Shown here one piece after another: positions 22,086 through 33,847 of a DNA stretch of 64,000 nucleotides. This DNA comes from Owenia fusiformis (taxonomy: Eukaryota > Annelida > Polychaeta > Sabellida > Oweniidae): NCBI GenBank assembly GCA_903813345.2, contig CAIIXF020000010.1, forward strand, positions 25,072,425-25,136,424. The letters run 5' to 3'. The translations under genes and the position numbers were made by a program. Numbering within the stretch: the first letter of the stretch is position 1; each line of letters begins with the position of its first letter. The notes beneath the pieces are model-generated. The model was not told where the DNA came from and made no database searches. It was given only the letters and a program-made list of their open reading frames with translations.

Positions 22086-23723
22086 CTTATGATTTTTTAA
22101 ATTATAGCCAAAATGTTAATTCTTATTAAATCTTCAACAGACCTTTATTGCAGGCCCGTAAGACACTTTTCTCCAAGGGGGGTGCGGTTTTTGCTAAAGA
22201 GAATATAAAATTGTAAATTTTTGCCGCATAAATCAAATCGCGTAAGTCAGAGGGGGGGGGGGGGGGTCGGTTACTCCCTATATTGGGGCCATTCAGCCTA
22301 TTTTGTAGTATTTTATTGTTTTAAGACTAAATATTGAATGAGCTATTTGGAGAAACACTAGAATAAAAAATAGGGGGAAGGTGGGCTAGAAGGGCATAAA
22401 TGTTTACCCGAAACTTTTTACCAGTTCAAAATCACATTTAGTGATTTCTGGACACTTTAAGGTGTTTTAATCAATAGAGTCAATTTAAAGAAATTCAGAT
22501 TTTCAATCATTTTCTTCTTACGGGAGCGAGGGGGCAGCACAGGAAAATTCTACCTATTCAAGATGCTGTCTGATTAATTCTGAGCACTTTTAATGTGTTT
22601 GAGTAAATGAATGCTTTAGGTTTTGGGGTGGGGTGCCAGATATTTTTATGATTTTATCATGTCACTTGGTGACTGTTTAAGTGTCCAAACTGTCCAATTG
22701 TTTTGTATGGGTGTGAGGAGTGGCCCACTCCCCGTAGAAAATTTTACACTTTTTAGATGCTATTTGGTGCTTTCTGGGCACTTTCAAAGTGTATGAGTCA
22801 ATAAAAAAATGGGAATTCTTTTGGGGGTGTCAAAGAGGATGAGAGGGTAAATGGGGTGCCAGAGGGGGACCAAGTGGTTGTCCCCCAGAAACATTGACAA
22901 TATCAAGGTGCTATTTGATGATGTCTGGGCACATTAAAAATGTCTGAGACAATAAGTGAAACTCAGAATTTTTTCAATTGTTTTGTGGGGGATTTGAGGG
23001 ATGGCCAACTCTCCAAGAAAATTTTACAATTTTAAGATGATATTTGGTGCTTCTGAGCACTTTTAAAGTGTAGGAGTCTCAATTTCTCAATTTTTGAGGG
23101 TTGTCAAAGGGGGGGATACCAGAGGGGGAGGTTGGGTGTTGATGCCAGAGGGCGAGTAAAAATCATTGACTATTCACCTTTCCCCAAAGTCCAAAGTGTA
23201 CTCATTTGACCGCTGCGCTGATTGGTCGATGAAAATCAATGACGTCAAAGCAGGGCAGATTTCGCGCCAAAACTTCAATTACTATTAGATCGCCCAATGA
23301 GTGAAATAGATCTCATTATAAAATGATAACAAAACTAAGTGAAATATATTTTTCTGACTATTTTGCATTTTAAAAGTTGTGTCTTAAATACACCACCCGC
23401 AGGCCTGTCAACTCAGAGCTGTCAAGTGTCCCGCGAATGGCGGGATTATCCCGCGAATTCGATCAAAATTAGGCTAATTCGCGTGTCCCGCAATGTCCCG
23501 CAAAGTCCCGCAAATGTGGCTTTCGACCTCCGCGAATTTCCGAAATTGTTGCAATCTCCTATATTGTGATTATCTAATCTTATATAAGAAGCTAAGTTTT
23601 TGCACTTTTGAGGAGTAAAGTTTACCTAATTTTAAGTACCTAGCATGCTGTTGTTTGGTATCAAAATAAAGAGGAAGGGTTCAACTTTCATTTTAATTAC
23701 GACAATAGGGATGTAGGTCAAAT

Positions 23724-25211
23724 CCCAATTGAAAAAAGCCTATGGAAAATCATCTCCAATTATCACCTAACTTACTATTGATAATTAGGTGAAAGTTAGG
23801 TGTAAAAATTCACATGCAAATGAGCTAATTATCAACTTAATTAACGCTTAATTTACAACTTAATTAACGATTAACTACCATCAATATGCAAATGAGCTAT
23901 TTACGTAAATTAGTTGAAAGTTAGTTGTAAGTTTGATGTAAGTTAATCTCTAATTATCACCTAACTTACTATTGATAATTAGTTGAAAGTTAGGTTTAAG
24001 TCAGATTTGTGACATCTCAAAAATAACTCACTTCTTTTTTGCTTCTCTTCACTCGGATATTTTTGCTTCATCTTGAACTATTTTGTGACGGAATATTCAT
24101 CTTAATTAAGATCTTTCAGAACAGACAACATTGAACTTGAACTATTGAAATTTCACAGCAAGAGGAGGGAAAACCCCATGATTCAATTGATGACATACAA
24201 TTTCCTCCTTCGCACACCTCCTTTTGTCGAAAACGTACCCTCCATCTTGGTTTTCAAAGTTTTCAAATTGACCTAGTTTTAAACCAATCAACGATCGACT
24301 CACTAAACCAATCAGCGACGATGTCATCTCAATACAGATTTACATTATAAGCGTACGTCATCTTTGAACCCTGGGGTTTCTCCCCCTCTTTTTTAAAGCT
24401 ATTCTATTTTGCAAATTTTTAAGATTCATGAAAAGCATGTGAAAACACATCATTATTGCCATCAACAACTAAAATCAGAACACAAACATTAGACTATAAT
24501 GTTACATAATAAGGACGTAACAGATATAATCAAAAATATGTTTTGAAATGTCTTTGATCTAACAATCATTATTTAGAAGAGCACATTTAGATTACTTGTA
24601 AAATATAGGTAACCCATGTTAGTACCTAAATTGCATTCTAGGATTAATATTATATGATCTGATTCAAAAAGATTTTTAAATTCATAAACATTTCAGACAG
24701 AAGTGTGAATAAGATTAAACATACATTGTATTCATGTTCTACATACCCTTATAATAATGTTGACCAAATTTCATGGTAGTATACGCACCATTCACGTTGT
24801 AATTCTCAATTTTATGAGAGAAATATCTCTCACATGTTTTCTTTTTCCACCATCTTGAAATTAAATTTAGGGGGTTTGTATTTCTAAATCATGGGCCTAA
24901 TTTACGACTAATTATCATTATAATCATCCTATATGTTAACTATCAACCAATTATCTACTTCAGAACAAAAACGTTTTAATTTACCACTTACTATCACCCT
25001 CAAACATTTCATTTCTTAATTATCAACTAAAAATCATAAATCAGCATTATTGTAAGTTAATTTACGTTGAACTTGCTACTGATAATTAGGCCATAATTAT
25101 CATTGATTTAATTAACGCTTAACTTTAATTCCAATTGCCAGCAGAATTGTTGATAATTAGTTGTAAATTAGTTGGTAATAAGTTGGTAATTAGTTTTATT
25201 TTTCAATTGGG
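23724..25211. mobile_element. Element E, 1.49-kb AT-rich inverted-repeat element
   Basis: CCCAATTGAAAAA at 23,724 is mirrored by TTTTTCAATTGGG ending 25,211. The empty site (GTAGGTCAAAATAGTTCC, as at 43,316) shows it inserted with an AT duplication. The interior is dominated by TTAATTA/TAATTATCAACT words in both orientations (for example TTGATAATTAGGTGAAAGTT), giving many possible hairpins. No credible coding region. Confidence 0.85.
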
Positions 25212-25318
25212 ATAGTTCCAACGTTGGCCTTTTTACTATCCGTGTGGCCTTCATCTCAGAACTGAGCAAATGTTACTGGCAAACGCGAGTTACAATAAAT
25301 GGACGCTGATATCTAGAA

Positions 25319-26229
25319 AGGGTTTGTAGAAAAAACCGGGTACCGGGTAGTAAATCCTCAATGCTGGGTTCAAACTTGGTACCCGGTACCCGGTCAAAAA
25401 ACGGGTAAGCTTACCCAAAAACAAAACGAATATACGAGTATAACATAATTAGATTATCAGAAAACGTGTAAGATTTGTTTTGAATTTACAAAAATGTGTG
25501 TAACATCCTTCAAAATTGAGCTAGAAGCTTCAAATAAAAAGCATATTTTAAGGCTCTTTTCTTCCTCTATCGTCATGACCATATTTTCATCGGTTATGGG
25601 GGGGGGGGGTGCGATCGCAACATCGCACCCTCTCCTGGCTACGCCTATGACATTGTAAGACATAACAATTTAGTGGACAATTCAGTGGACATTTTGTCGA
25701 CAGTTGGGATAACTTAAATTATGATTAATAATCAAAATCTTACACATTGCATCATGTAAATTAACACACGTCACCTCTCTGCTAAAGCAACGATAGCAAT
25801 TTACAGATTTAAATCATAATCAAAACAATTCACGTACCAACATACGAACTATTGAAAATAGAGTAAAATTGATTTGCCTTGTTATTCAAATCGTCTCACA
25901 ATGTCATTGGCGTAGCCAGGTGAGGGTGTGATGGTGCGATCGCACCCCCCCCCCCTCCCCCTTCATTACCAATGGAAATATGACCATAATGATAGAGGAA
26001 GAAAAGAGGCTTAAAATGCTTTTTATTTGAAGCTTCTATCTCAATTTTGAAGGAAGTTACATACATTTTTGTAAATTCAAAACAAATCTTACACGTTTTC
26101 TAATGATCTAATTATGCTGTATATTCGTATATTTCGTTTTTTGGGTACCCGGTTTTTTCGACCGGGTACCAAGTTTGAACCCAGCATTGAGGATTTACTA
26201 CCCGGTACCCGGTTTTTTCTACAAACCCT
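25319..26229. mobile_element. Element C copy 2 (911 bp)
   Basis: Same ends as copy 1 and the same target duplication ATCTAGAA (25,311-25,318 and 26,230-26,237), because it occupies the same site in Rep-D. It contains GGTACC-rich termini and a G11/C10 pair within the GGTGCGATCGCACC arms. Confidence 0.9.
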
Positions 26230-27050
26230 ATCTAGAAAAGTAACCTCATTCCCTATAATTTGATGTAGATTAAACCCTATACCATGGGCTTTCAATTGAA
26301 ATAATATTTAATGCGTATTTTGTGAAGTTATGTTGACGTTTATTTAAGTTACAATGGAACGGTGCATTATATTTGATTAATCAGTATCTGAAAGTTTGAT
26401 TTAAGTACTTTTACACGCTTTTACATTAGTCCAAATCACGCAAATCCCTTGAATGTCCCGGGACATCCTGCAAATTTAGGTGGATGTCCCGCGAAATCCC
26501 GCAAATTTAGGGCACTTTTTCTAGAAAATCTGTCCCTCTATGAAGTTTTTGCTGGTAAACCTGTTAACTGTCCCGCAATTAGGGTGTTTGTCCCTCGAAT
26601 GGTCCCGCGAAATCCCGCGAATTTGATAAAAAAAAATTGGCCTATAAGCGCAATCACGCAAATCCCTAAAATGTCCCGCGAAATCCCGCGAATTTAGTAG
26701 ATGTCCCGCAAAATCCCGCGAATTTTGGGCACTTGGTCTAAAAAATCTGTCCCGCGAGAAAATCTTTGGGGGTTGACAGTACTGGTCAACTGTCCCGCAA
26801 TTTGCGTATTTGTCACGCATTTGCTGAAGAATTTGAAGTCACGCCAGTTTTTTTTGCGTGACAGAAAATGTCACGCAAATACGCATTTTACCTGGTAATT
26901 GTCACGCAAAAATATTTCTGTAGAAAAATTTTCAAAATATGTTGACGATACGGTAAAAATACGAACGTCGGAAAAAACCGAAGCAATTTGTTCGGATTTG
27001 TCACGCGAATCCCGTATGTGTCACGCATGTTAATTGAAAATTTTCGTCCC

Positions 27051-27051
<1 letters not shown>

Positions 27052-27095
<44 letters not shown>
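27052..27095. repeat. Homopolymer of 44 C
   Basis: Uninterrupted poly-C in Rep-B copy 7, followed by CGATATCGCGAGCGTAGCGA. It lies at the same position in the element as the 41-base tract at 10,609. Confidence 0.85.
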
Positions 27096-27096
<1 letters not shown>

Positions 27097-27637
27097 TTGT
27101 CGATATCGCGAGCGTAGCGAGCGCGAAAAATTGAGGTGTCCAAAATTTGATTAAATGCAATAAAACAAGGTGAAAACAAGGTGCTCAAATTGTGGCCAAG
27201 ATGTTCAGATTTGGACCAAGGTGTCCAAAATTTGAACAAAGGTGTTCAACATTTGCAAGTCACTCATGTTAGGTGTCCCCAAGTTGACAGGCCTGCACCC
27301 GGTAAATCAAACCATAGAAATAATTTTGATACGAGTGCTAGTCTTTTAACAAAGTGAATCCAATTACGCAAACCAAAGATTGACAATCATTCATACAATA
27401 AGACTGTATGGATTAGGAATATATTTTTATCATGATTATTCAATTCAATAGTTCATTATATGTATCTAATAAAAATATATGAAGAACAGTTTTAAATGTC
27501 AAAGTCCACTTGCATTTTTCTCATCGGGTTGCCCAAATAATTTGGGATTGGTCATGTATTTTTGCAATTTATATATTGAAGTAACTAATATACATCAGGC
27601 TGTAGTAGTTTGCATTTTAATTGCAATTCTAAGCTTA

Positions 27638-27840
27638 CAGGCCCGTAGCCATGGGGGTGGGGGGGGGGGGGGGTGAGCGGAAGGAGCGGCCGCTCCCCCC
27701 CCCTGGTCAGATATTTTTTCAAAATCATGCATCTTTTCACCATTCTGAGCACTTTGTGCATGATTTTTTGCCAAAACTGTCAAAAAGCCCCCCCCCCCTT
27801 GGTACACCGCTCCCCCACGTAAATCCTGACTACGGGGTTG
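27638..27840. mobile_element. I-family miniature element copy 2
   Basis: CAGGCCCGTAGCCATGGGGG at the left and TGACTACGGGGTTG at the right. Interior AAAATCATGCATCTTTTCAC is as in siblings. It carries expanded G and C tracts near the two ends, in inverted orientation. No clear target duplication. Confidence 0.7.
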
Positions 27841-28061
27841 AATTGCCGGAGTTTCTCTCTTGTAGGTCTAACGGTCCAAACATATCCTGTAAGTTCTCCA
27901 AAAAGTTCGATATTTAAAAGAACGCCCATGGGCTTTTCAAGAGATAAATCTCTTCAAATAGACGAACGGTCGGTAAAACAAGCAACTGTGGTACATTGTC
28001 TCAAAGCATACATGAACGCCCTTAACATTGTTCAATGAAATTAGTCATCACTCATGTAACC

Positions 28062-28232
28062 CAGGCCCGTAGCCAGACGGGGAAGCTGGGGAAGCGGAAG
28101 CTCCCCCCTGGCCAGAAATCATGCAGTTTTTCAACATTCTGAGAATTTTTCGCATGATTTTTAGCCAAAATTGTGAAAAGCTCCCCCCTGGAAAAAAGCT
28201 CCCCCTCCTAGTAAAAGCTGGCTACGGGCAAG
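28062..28232. mobile_element. I-family miniature element copy 3 with 5-bp target duplication
   Basis: CAGGCCCGTAGCCAGACGGG to GCTGGCTACGGGCAAG, flanked by TAACC on both sides (28,057-28,061 and 28,233-28,237). The interior matches copy 1 closely. Confidence 0.8.
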
Positions 28233-29115
28233 TAACCATTGTCAAATTCTCCGGCAGACATAAAAGTAACATTGTCATGTGGAATAATAAGTGGCTGAAC
28301 GTAAGTGAAAGTAACGCTTTGGCCCAGATTTGAGAGTCGAATACTTTTTTTTCAAGGTTAAGCCGTACCCCCTTCTTCCCCCCATGAGAAAATATTACAC
28401 AAACTTAAGATAACCATGGGATGTTGACATTTTGACAGTCAAGAACTAAACATGGAGTTTTGTACAGTCGGCGTAATTTGAAAATGTACAGGAAACATTG
28501 GACTCTTCACATCAATATTTCTCTATTCATTTGATTCCCCAGAACAATATAAAGAAGGGGGAATATATACGGGAGTATAATTAATTGAATTCCATTACAT
28601 TTATCATAAATATTATTACTACTCAACATAATTCGACAATAAAATTAACCCGTTTCCGTCACAATTCCCATTGACTTCTAATGTGTTAGGATTTTCCCGC
28701 GAAAATGTGCCCTACTCTGACGTCAGAGATTTCAGATTTGCTAATTATAATATTCATGAGCTGACTTTGGGGAAAGGTGAATATCAAGGAGTTATTTGAT
28801 GTCTGGGAACTTTAAAAGTTTCTGAGACAGTACACAAAATTCAGTATTATTTTAATTGTTTTGTGGGGTTTTGAGGGGCGGCTAACTCTCCTAGAAAATG
28901 TTACAATTTTAATTGCTATTTGGTGCTTTCTAGGCACTTTCAAAGCATATAACTCAACAAAAAATCACAATAGTTTTCAATTTGGGGGGTTTAAAGGGGG
29001 GGGGGGTGCCAGAGAGCGAAGTGGGATGGGGATGACAGAGGGTGAGTAAGTGTTAGTCTCCAAGAATCATTGACTATATCAAGGAGCTATTTGATGATGT
29101 CCGGGCACTTTAAAA

Positions 29116-30310
29116 GGGCTTTGTATAAAAAACCTCCTGCCTACGTACCCTCGTACCCACGTACCCACGTACGTGGGTCCTGACCCAGTCTTTAAAGAGT
29201 TAAATTTTTAAATGTTTAAAACATTATTCAATCTCAGTTTATCCTGAATTATAGATGAATTTATGCATCAATATGCCTTTATTTATAGGTCTGACATCTC
29301 TCTAGTAAAATAAAATAAAGCCGGAATTGCATAAATGTTCATTATTTTTGAGCTATTTGATTTATGTTTTTGATATGTCGAAATGTTTTTTGTTGATCGG
29401 GCAGTCTTACCTGTATAACACATCAGTGCTGATTAGCAATCTCCTAGCCTTCGTTCAGTGCAATCCGTGCCTCCTGTTACCTCATGCAGATTGTAAATGT
29501 CCCGGGAAGTTTACCCTTGTCCAAAAGTTGACATCTTTTTAAAAATATATTTCTTAAGAGTTTCCCTGTTCAATATAACGTATATAAAGGCAATCTAGGA
29601 GTATAACAAATTTCCAATGTGAATATTCAGACTTCTTCCGTGAAGTTTAGGCGGCTAATAACTACACGTGCATGACGTGAGATTCAAACTCAATAAAACG
29701 TGGATCTGCGCATCGATCTTTGTAACGTTATTTAGATTGTCATAGATATAATTACACTTCATTTATACAAAATTCTATATACATTATGGTAAATTAAAAG
29801 GTATAGGACTATTAAAAGTATGACTGACAAAAATACTAAATATATGCGCTTGGTCGAATTTGCGCCAAGCAATAGATTGGTTGTACACTGTAAGACTGCC
29901 CGATCAACAAAAAATCGCTTCGATATATCAAAAACAACACTCAAATAGCTCAAATGAACAGGTGGTCCTATCAAATTTTGGTCCTACTCTCTATTGATTT
30001 ATATGGTGACCTAATTACAATTATTTTCCTTATTATTTATACACAGTCAGGGCCAGTAAGGGCCGTAAGGAAAGGGGACCATAATCCCCAGGGGACCATA
30101 ATTTCTTTTACACCGGCTTTATTTTATGACGAGACAGATGTCCGATCTAGAAATAAAGGCATATGGGTACATAAATTCATCCATAATGAAGCATATTGAG
30201 ATAGAATAATGTTTAAAAAATGTTAAAGATTTAACTCTTTAAAGACTGGGTCAGGACCCACGTACGTGGGTACGAGGGTACGTGGGTAGGAGGTTTTTTA
30301 TACAAAGCCC
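29116..30310. mobile_element. Element O, long inverted repeats, 7-bp target duplication
   Basis: GGGCTTTGTATAAAAAACCT at 29,116 is mirrored at the right end. TTTAAAA flanks both sides (29,109-29,115 and 30,311-30,317), and sister repeats of G read CACTTTAAAAGTGTC uninterrupted. Arms of several hundred bp include TACGTGGGTCCTGACCCAGT and GGGCAGTCTTAC. The terminus resembles C and R (AGGGTTTGTA). Frames inside are inverted-arm artefacts. Confidence 0.85.
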
Positions 30311-30484
30311 TTTAAAAGTGTCTGATGAGACAATATATAAAATAAATTCGGAACTTTTCAATTGTTTTGTTTTGGGTATGAGGAGTGCCCCACTCCCCCT
30401 TCAAAGTGAATGAGTCAATGAAAATACCTGAAAAAAATCACAATTTTCCCCATTATTTGGAGGGTGTCAAAGGGGGGGCGGGGG

Positions 30485-30716
30485 TGCCAGAGGGGGGTGG
30501 GGTGGGGATGCCAGAGGGGGATGGGGTGGGGATGCCAGAGGGGGATGGGGTGGGGATGCCAGAGGGGGGTGGGGTGGGGATGCCAGAGGGGGATGGGGTG
30601 GGGATGCCAGAGGGGGGTGGGGTGGGGATGCCAGAGGGGGGTGGGGTGGGGATGCCAGAGGGGGGTGGGGTGGGGATGCCAGAGGGGGGTGGGGTGGGGA
30701 TGCCAGAGGGGGAGCA
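30485..30716 (+). repeat. 24-bp minisatellite, about 9.5 units
   Basis: GATGCCAGAGGGGG(A/G)TGGGG units start every 24 bp from 30,486 to 30,702. The period is a multiple of three, so long repetitive frames occur on both strands (one rich in GMPEGGGV, the other in HPHPTPLW). Those are not genes. It is a local expansion within the G element's own repeat. Confidence 0.95.
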
Positions 30717-31367
30717 AGTATTAGTCCCCCAGAAACATTGACTATATCAAGGAGCTACTTGATGGTGTCTAGGAACTTTAAAAGTCTCTGAGACAATACA
30801 CATAATTCAGAATTATTTCAATTGTTTTGTGGGGGAAGTGAGGGGTGGCCAACTATCCTGGAAAATTTTACAATTTTAATATGCTATTTGGTGTTTTCGA
30901 GGCACTTTCAAAGTATATGACTCAACAAAAAATATGAAAAAAATCACATTTTTTTCAATTGGGGGGGGGGGGTTAAAGAGGGGGGGGGGGTGCCAGAGAG
31001 CGAGGTGGGGTGGGGATTCCAAAGGGTGAGTAAGTGTTAGTCTCCAAGAAACATTGACTATATCAAGGAGCTATTTGATGATGTCAGGGCACTTTAAAAG
31101 TGTCTGAGACTATATACTGTACATAAAATAAATTCAGAACTTTTCCATTTTTTGTGGGGGGTGTGAGGGGTGCCACCCAGAAAATTTTATAATTTTGAGA
31201 TGCTATTTGGTGCTTTCTGGGCATTTTCAAAGTGTATGAGTCAATGAAAACAAATTTCAAAACAAACGTTTTTAAAAAAAAAATCTTTTTTTCAATTTTT
31301 TTTTGGGGGTGTCAAAGGGGGGTGCGGTCGCACCCATCGCACCCCCCCATCTGACGGCCCTGTATTG

Positions 31368-31799
31368 TGCTGTTTAAAGAAACATGTTCTCATAAAAATC
31401 TTCGACACGCTTAGATGACAGGAGAGGAAAATTTTCCAACCGATCTATTACATGGGTAGATTGACAACGAAAAAAATCGAGCACTGTTTGGAAATCTTTC
31501 AAAGTTACTAGAAAGTTAAATGTCTTCTGAAACTAATACACAAAAAATCAAACATGAAATTCTTAATGCATTCCTCAGATTATTTTTTTAAAACCTAAAT
31601 CAAACCTAAATCATTGTCTTTGCTTCAAATCGGTTAAATAGTGACATCGTACATCCAAAGTGTACTACGGTATATTTTGTCACTGTACCTTGTCGATGGT
31701 TAGGCGTGGACAAAACCTTTTTTGCTGACTGACAATATTACATATGATTTGAAATTGCGAGCCACATGTAAATCAAACCATTGGAAAGCTTGTTTAGTT
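31368..31799. other. No feature recognised
   Basis: AT-rich spacer to the right of element G with no supported feature. Confidence 0.4.
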
Positions 31800-32149
31800 T
31801 TCTTTAATCTCATTCATAACAAAATCGAACCAAATGTTCACGGACTTGGAAATTAAGGTAACTAATAACTTAATCAAAAATCCAAGATGGCCGAAACCAG
31901 GAAGCACATGGCATTTGAGTATAATCTGACCATCAAAATTAACTGTCTTTTGGTTGGATTTTCTCTCAATTTTTTAGTTCCACTTATCATTTATATAACC
32001 AGGCTCACTGTGGTAATGCAAATAGAAACAGTAAACATTTTGGAATGGGAATTTGAGTCCTCTGAAAATGTGACAGAAAAATTGACAAAAAGAGTAGCAC
32101 GGCAAAGGTCCCTGAACATTCTTTTTTCTAATTTCTCTGAAACATCCCT
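31800..32149 (+). mobile_element. Diverged half of an M-family element
   Basis: Phrases such as TCCACTTATCATTTATATAA, AAAATGTGACAGAAAAATTG and GTCCCTGAACATTC align in order with the left arm of the M element that follows, at much lower identity. The frames over 31,887-32,153 are therefore repeat-derived, not a gene. Confidence 0.55.
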
Positions 32150-32153
32150 TTAA

Positions 32154-32910
32154 GGTGCTATAGAAGTTAACAGGAAATGACAAAACAGGAAGTGACAATT
32201 TTTTTTGCATTTTTAGATATTTTTTGAATAAAGATAACAGAGTTCTGGTTTGACCTCCAGTCAATTTAACTATTTCCACATATCATTTACATGACCAGGA
32301 TCACAATGTACATGGTCAGAATGACCCTAAACATGATGAAATAACCTTTTTAGCCCTTTGAAAGTGTGACTGAAAAAAAGCTAAAAGTAGGAGCGTAGGG
32401 AAGGTCACTGAACAGAATCTTTTGAATATTTCAGAAAATGTGCCCAATATATTGCTCTAAACGATACAATCTTTGAAAATTTGATATCATTCATAGAAAA
32501 AGAAAAAAAATGAAAAAACTGATTTGAAAAGCGATCTATTTTCCTTTTTATGACCGCCATTTTTGTTTAAGACAATTTTCTAAAATTTCAAAGATTGTAC
32601 TAGTTAGAGCATTATATTGGGCACATTTTCTGAAAAATTCAAAAGATTCTGTTCAGTGACTATCCCTACGCTCCTACTTTAAGCTTTTTGTCAGTCACAC
32701 TTTCAAAGGGCTAAAAAGGTTATTTCATCATGTTTAGGGTCATTCTGACCACGCACATTGTGATCCTGGTCATGTAAATGACATGTGGAAATAGTTAAAT
32801 TGACTGGAGGTCAAACCAGAACTCCGTTATCTTTATTCAAAAAATATCTAAAAATGCAAAAAAAATTGTCACTTCCTGTTTTGTCATTTCCTGTTAACTT
32901 CCATAGCACC
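32154..32910. mobile_element. M-family foldback element copy 1 (757 bp), TTAA-flanked
   Basis: Arms of about 330 bp: GGTGCTATAGAAGTTAACAG at the left and its mirror ending CCATAGCACC. TTAA flanks on both sides. TTAA duplications are characteristic of piggyBac and Kolobok transposons, so a non-autonomous member of one of those is likely (inference). The centre contains AAAGAAAAAAAATG and GACCGCCATTTTTG. Non-coding. Confidence 0.85.
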
Positions 32911-32914
32911 TTAA

Positions 32915-33334
32915 TATAGCCCAAAATGGAAGGAGCTTTAGAATTTTGAAATCTCTCATACAAATTAAAAAAAATAGAAAAAAACAATTTGAGAAGTGTA
33001 CTTTTTTCCTTATTTTGATCCCAATTTTTGAATATTTTGAATCAGCGGTTTTTCATGGGCTACTCCTAGAAAAAAATCTTCTCAAATTCTTTAAACGGCA
33101 CTTTTTTCTCAAACTAAAGTTTTTTGTTGTTCTTTGATGTCTTTGTAATGATTACAGTGCACAAGCATATGTGAAATAATAAAAACGACTTCTCAGGAAG
33201 AGTTTGAAAATTTCAAGATTGTGAAATTTTCAATTTTTCTGAAAATCAATTAAGTTAACAGTCACCTTAAGTGTTACCCACAGAACATTCTTAAAAAGGC
33301 TTTTTACATCACAAAATCATGGTGTGGGACTGTC
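32915..33334. other. No feature recognised
   Basis: A/T-rich spacer; a 63-residue frame rich in Phe/Lys/Leu has no domain. Confidence 0.4.
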
Positions 33335-33660
33335 GGTATAGATTAATTAATTTCGGTACAACGCGCACAGATTTTGGTACAAGGCGTATTGGTATATCAT
33401 GTTTATTGGTTTTCGGTGCAACAGCCCTGTCAACCCTAACACATTAGGCGTGATTGTCATGCATTGGCTCGAAAAATAGAAATCACGCATCAATTTAGCG
33501 TGTTTGATCAAATCATGCAGATCACTTATTTTGTTGACATTTTTAAAAATCATTTTTTGTAAAATGCCGACGTAAAATACCAAACGGTGGAAAAAAGCAA
33601 ACGCATTCCGTTCGGTCTTTGCACGCGATTGCTGTTTATGTCAAGGATTTGTTCCAAAAT
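33335..33660 (+). repeat. Decayed 15-bp array followed by a decayed Rep-B
   Basis: 33,335-33,422 keeps GGTACAACGCGCA/GGTTTTCGGTGCAAC words of the 15-bp family without strict phasing. 33,423-33,660 is collinear with Rep-B at low identity: CAGCCCTGTCAACC, then GCATTGGCTCGAAAAATAGA, CGCATTCCGTTCGGTC and CACGCGATTGCTG. It shows that Rep-B has a long history in this genome. Confidence 0.6.
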
Positions 33661-33847
33661 ATACTCCTCAAAAAAAGTTAAGGACCTCATAGGTTTACAT
33701 GTTAACCCCCATATTTGTTTAACGACTGTTTTCTAAGCGGGGAACAAAAGAAATCCCAATAAAGAAAATAAATCTGTATCTTGATTCTAATCACTATAAA
33801 GTCCGCAACGTTTCAATGTTATATCTCAATTACATTTCATTGTTTAA

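Larger units (their letters stand above)
23414..26784 (+). mobile_element. Rep-D copy 5, nested in Rep-B and carrying C and E
   Basis: Starts CAGAGCTGTCAAGTGTCCCG, ends TTGACAGTACTG. The target duplication GTCAACT (23,407-23,413 and 26,785-26,791) is Rep-B sequence, proving insertion into Rep-B. Collinear with the copy at 18,800 except for an added element E at 23,724 and loss of one arm of the internal palindrome. Non-coding. Confidence 0.92.
23400..27295 (+). mobile_element. Rep-B copy 7, split by Rep-D
   Basis: The first 14 bp (CAGGCCTGTCAACT) lie at 23,400-23,413 and the rest at 26,785-27,295, ending GTTGACAGGCCTG. The 6-bp target duplication CACCCG is at 23,394-23,399 and 27,296-27,301. 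Rep-D sits between. The rejoined element is about 518 bp and includes the 44-C tract, matching copy 3. Confidence 0.9.
23174..28780. mobile_element. Element H, 18-bp inverted ends, itself split by Rep-B
   Basis: TCACCTTTCCCCAAAGTC at 23,174 and its mirror ending 28,780. Sister repeats in G read GACTATATCAAGG without interruption; here the site reads GACTAT, element, ATATCAAGG, so the duplication is AT. Once the nested Rep-B is removed, H is about 1.7 kb. It also hosts two I-family elements (27,638 and 28,062). No open frame worth calling. Confidence 0.8.
22151..31362. mobile_element. Element G, inflated by nested insertions
   Basis: Left end CAGGCCCGTAAGACAC and right end CATCTGACGGCCCTG are I-family-like inverted ends. 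The 5-bp duplication TATTG flanks both sides (22,146-22,150 and 31,363-31,367). Its own sequence, about 2.4 kb, is a degenerate 300-bp-class tandem repeat (AACATTGACTATATCAAGGA, GGTGCTTTCTGGGCACTTTC, GTCAAAGGGGG). Inserted in it are H (23,174-28,780) and O (29,116-30,310). No coding region. CAG ends with 5-bp duplications suggest hAT affinity (inference). Confidence 0.75.

Noticed and set aside
30385-30741. Gly/Pro-rich frames of 86-118 residues on both strands
   Set aside because: Artefact of the 24-bp G-rich minisatellite; the repeat belongs to the non-coding body of element G.
31887-32279. Overlapping frames of 88-101 residues on both strands
   Set aside because: They cover the arms of M-family foldback sequence, which are non-coding and present in several decayed copies.
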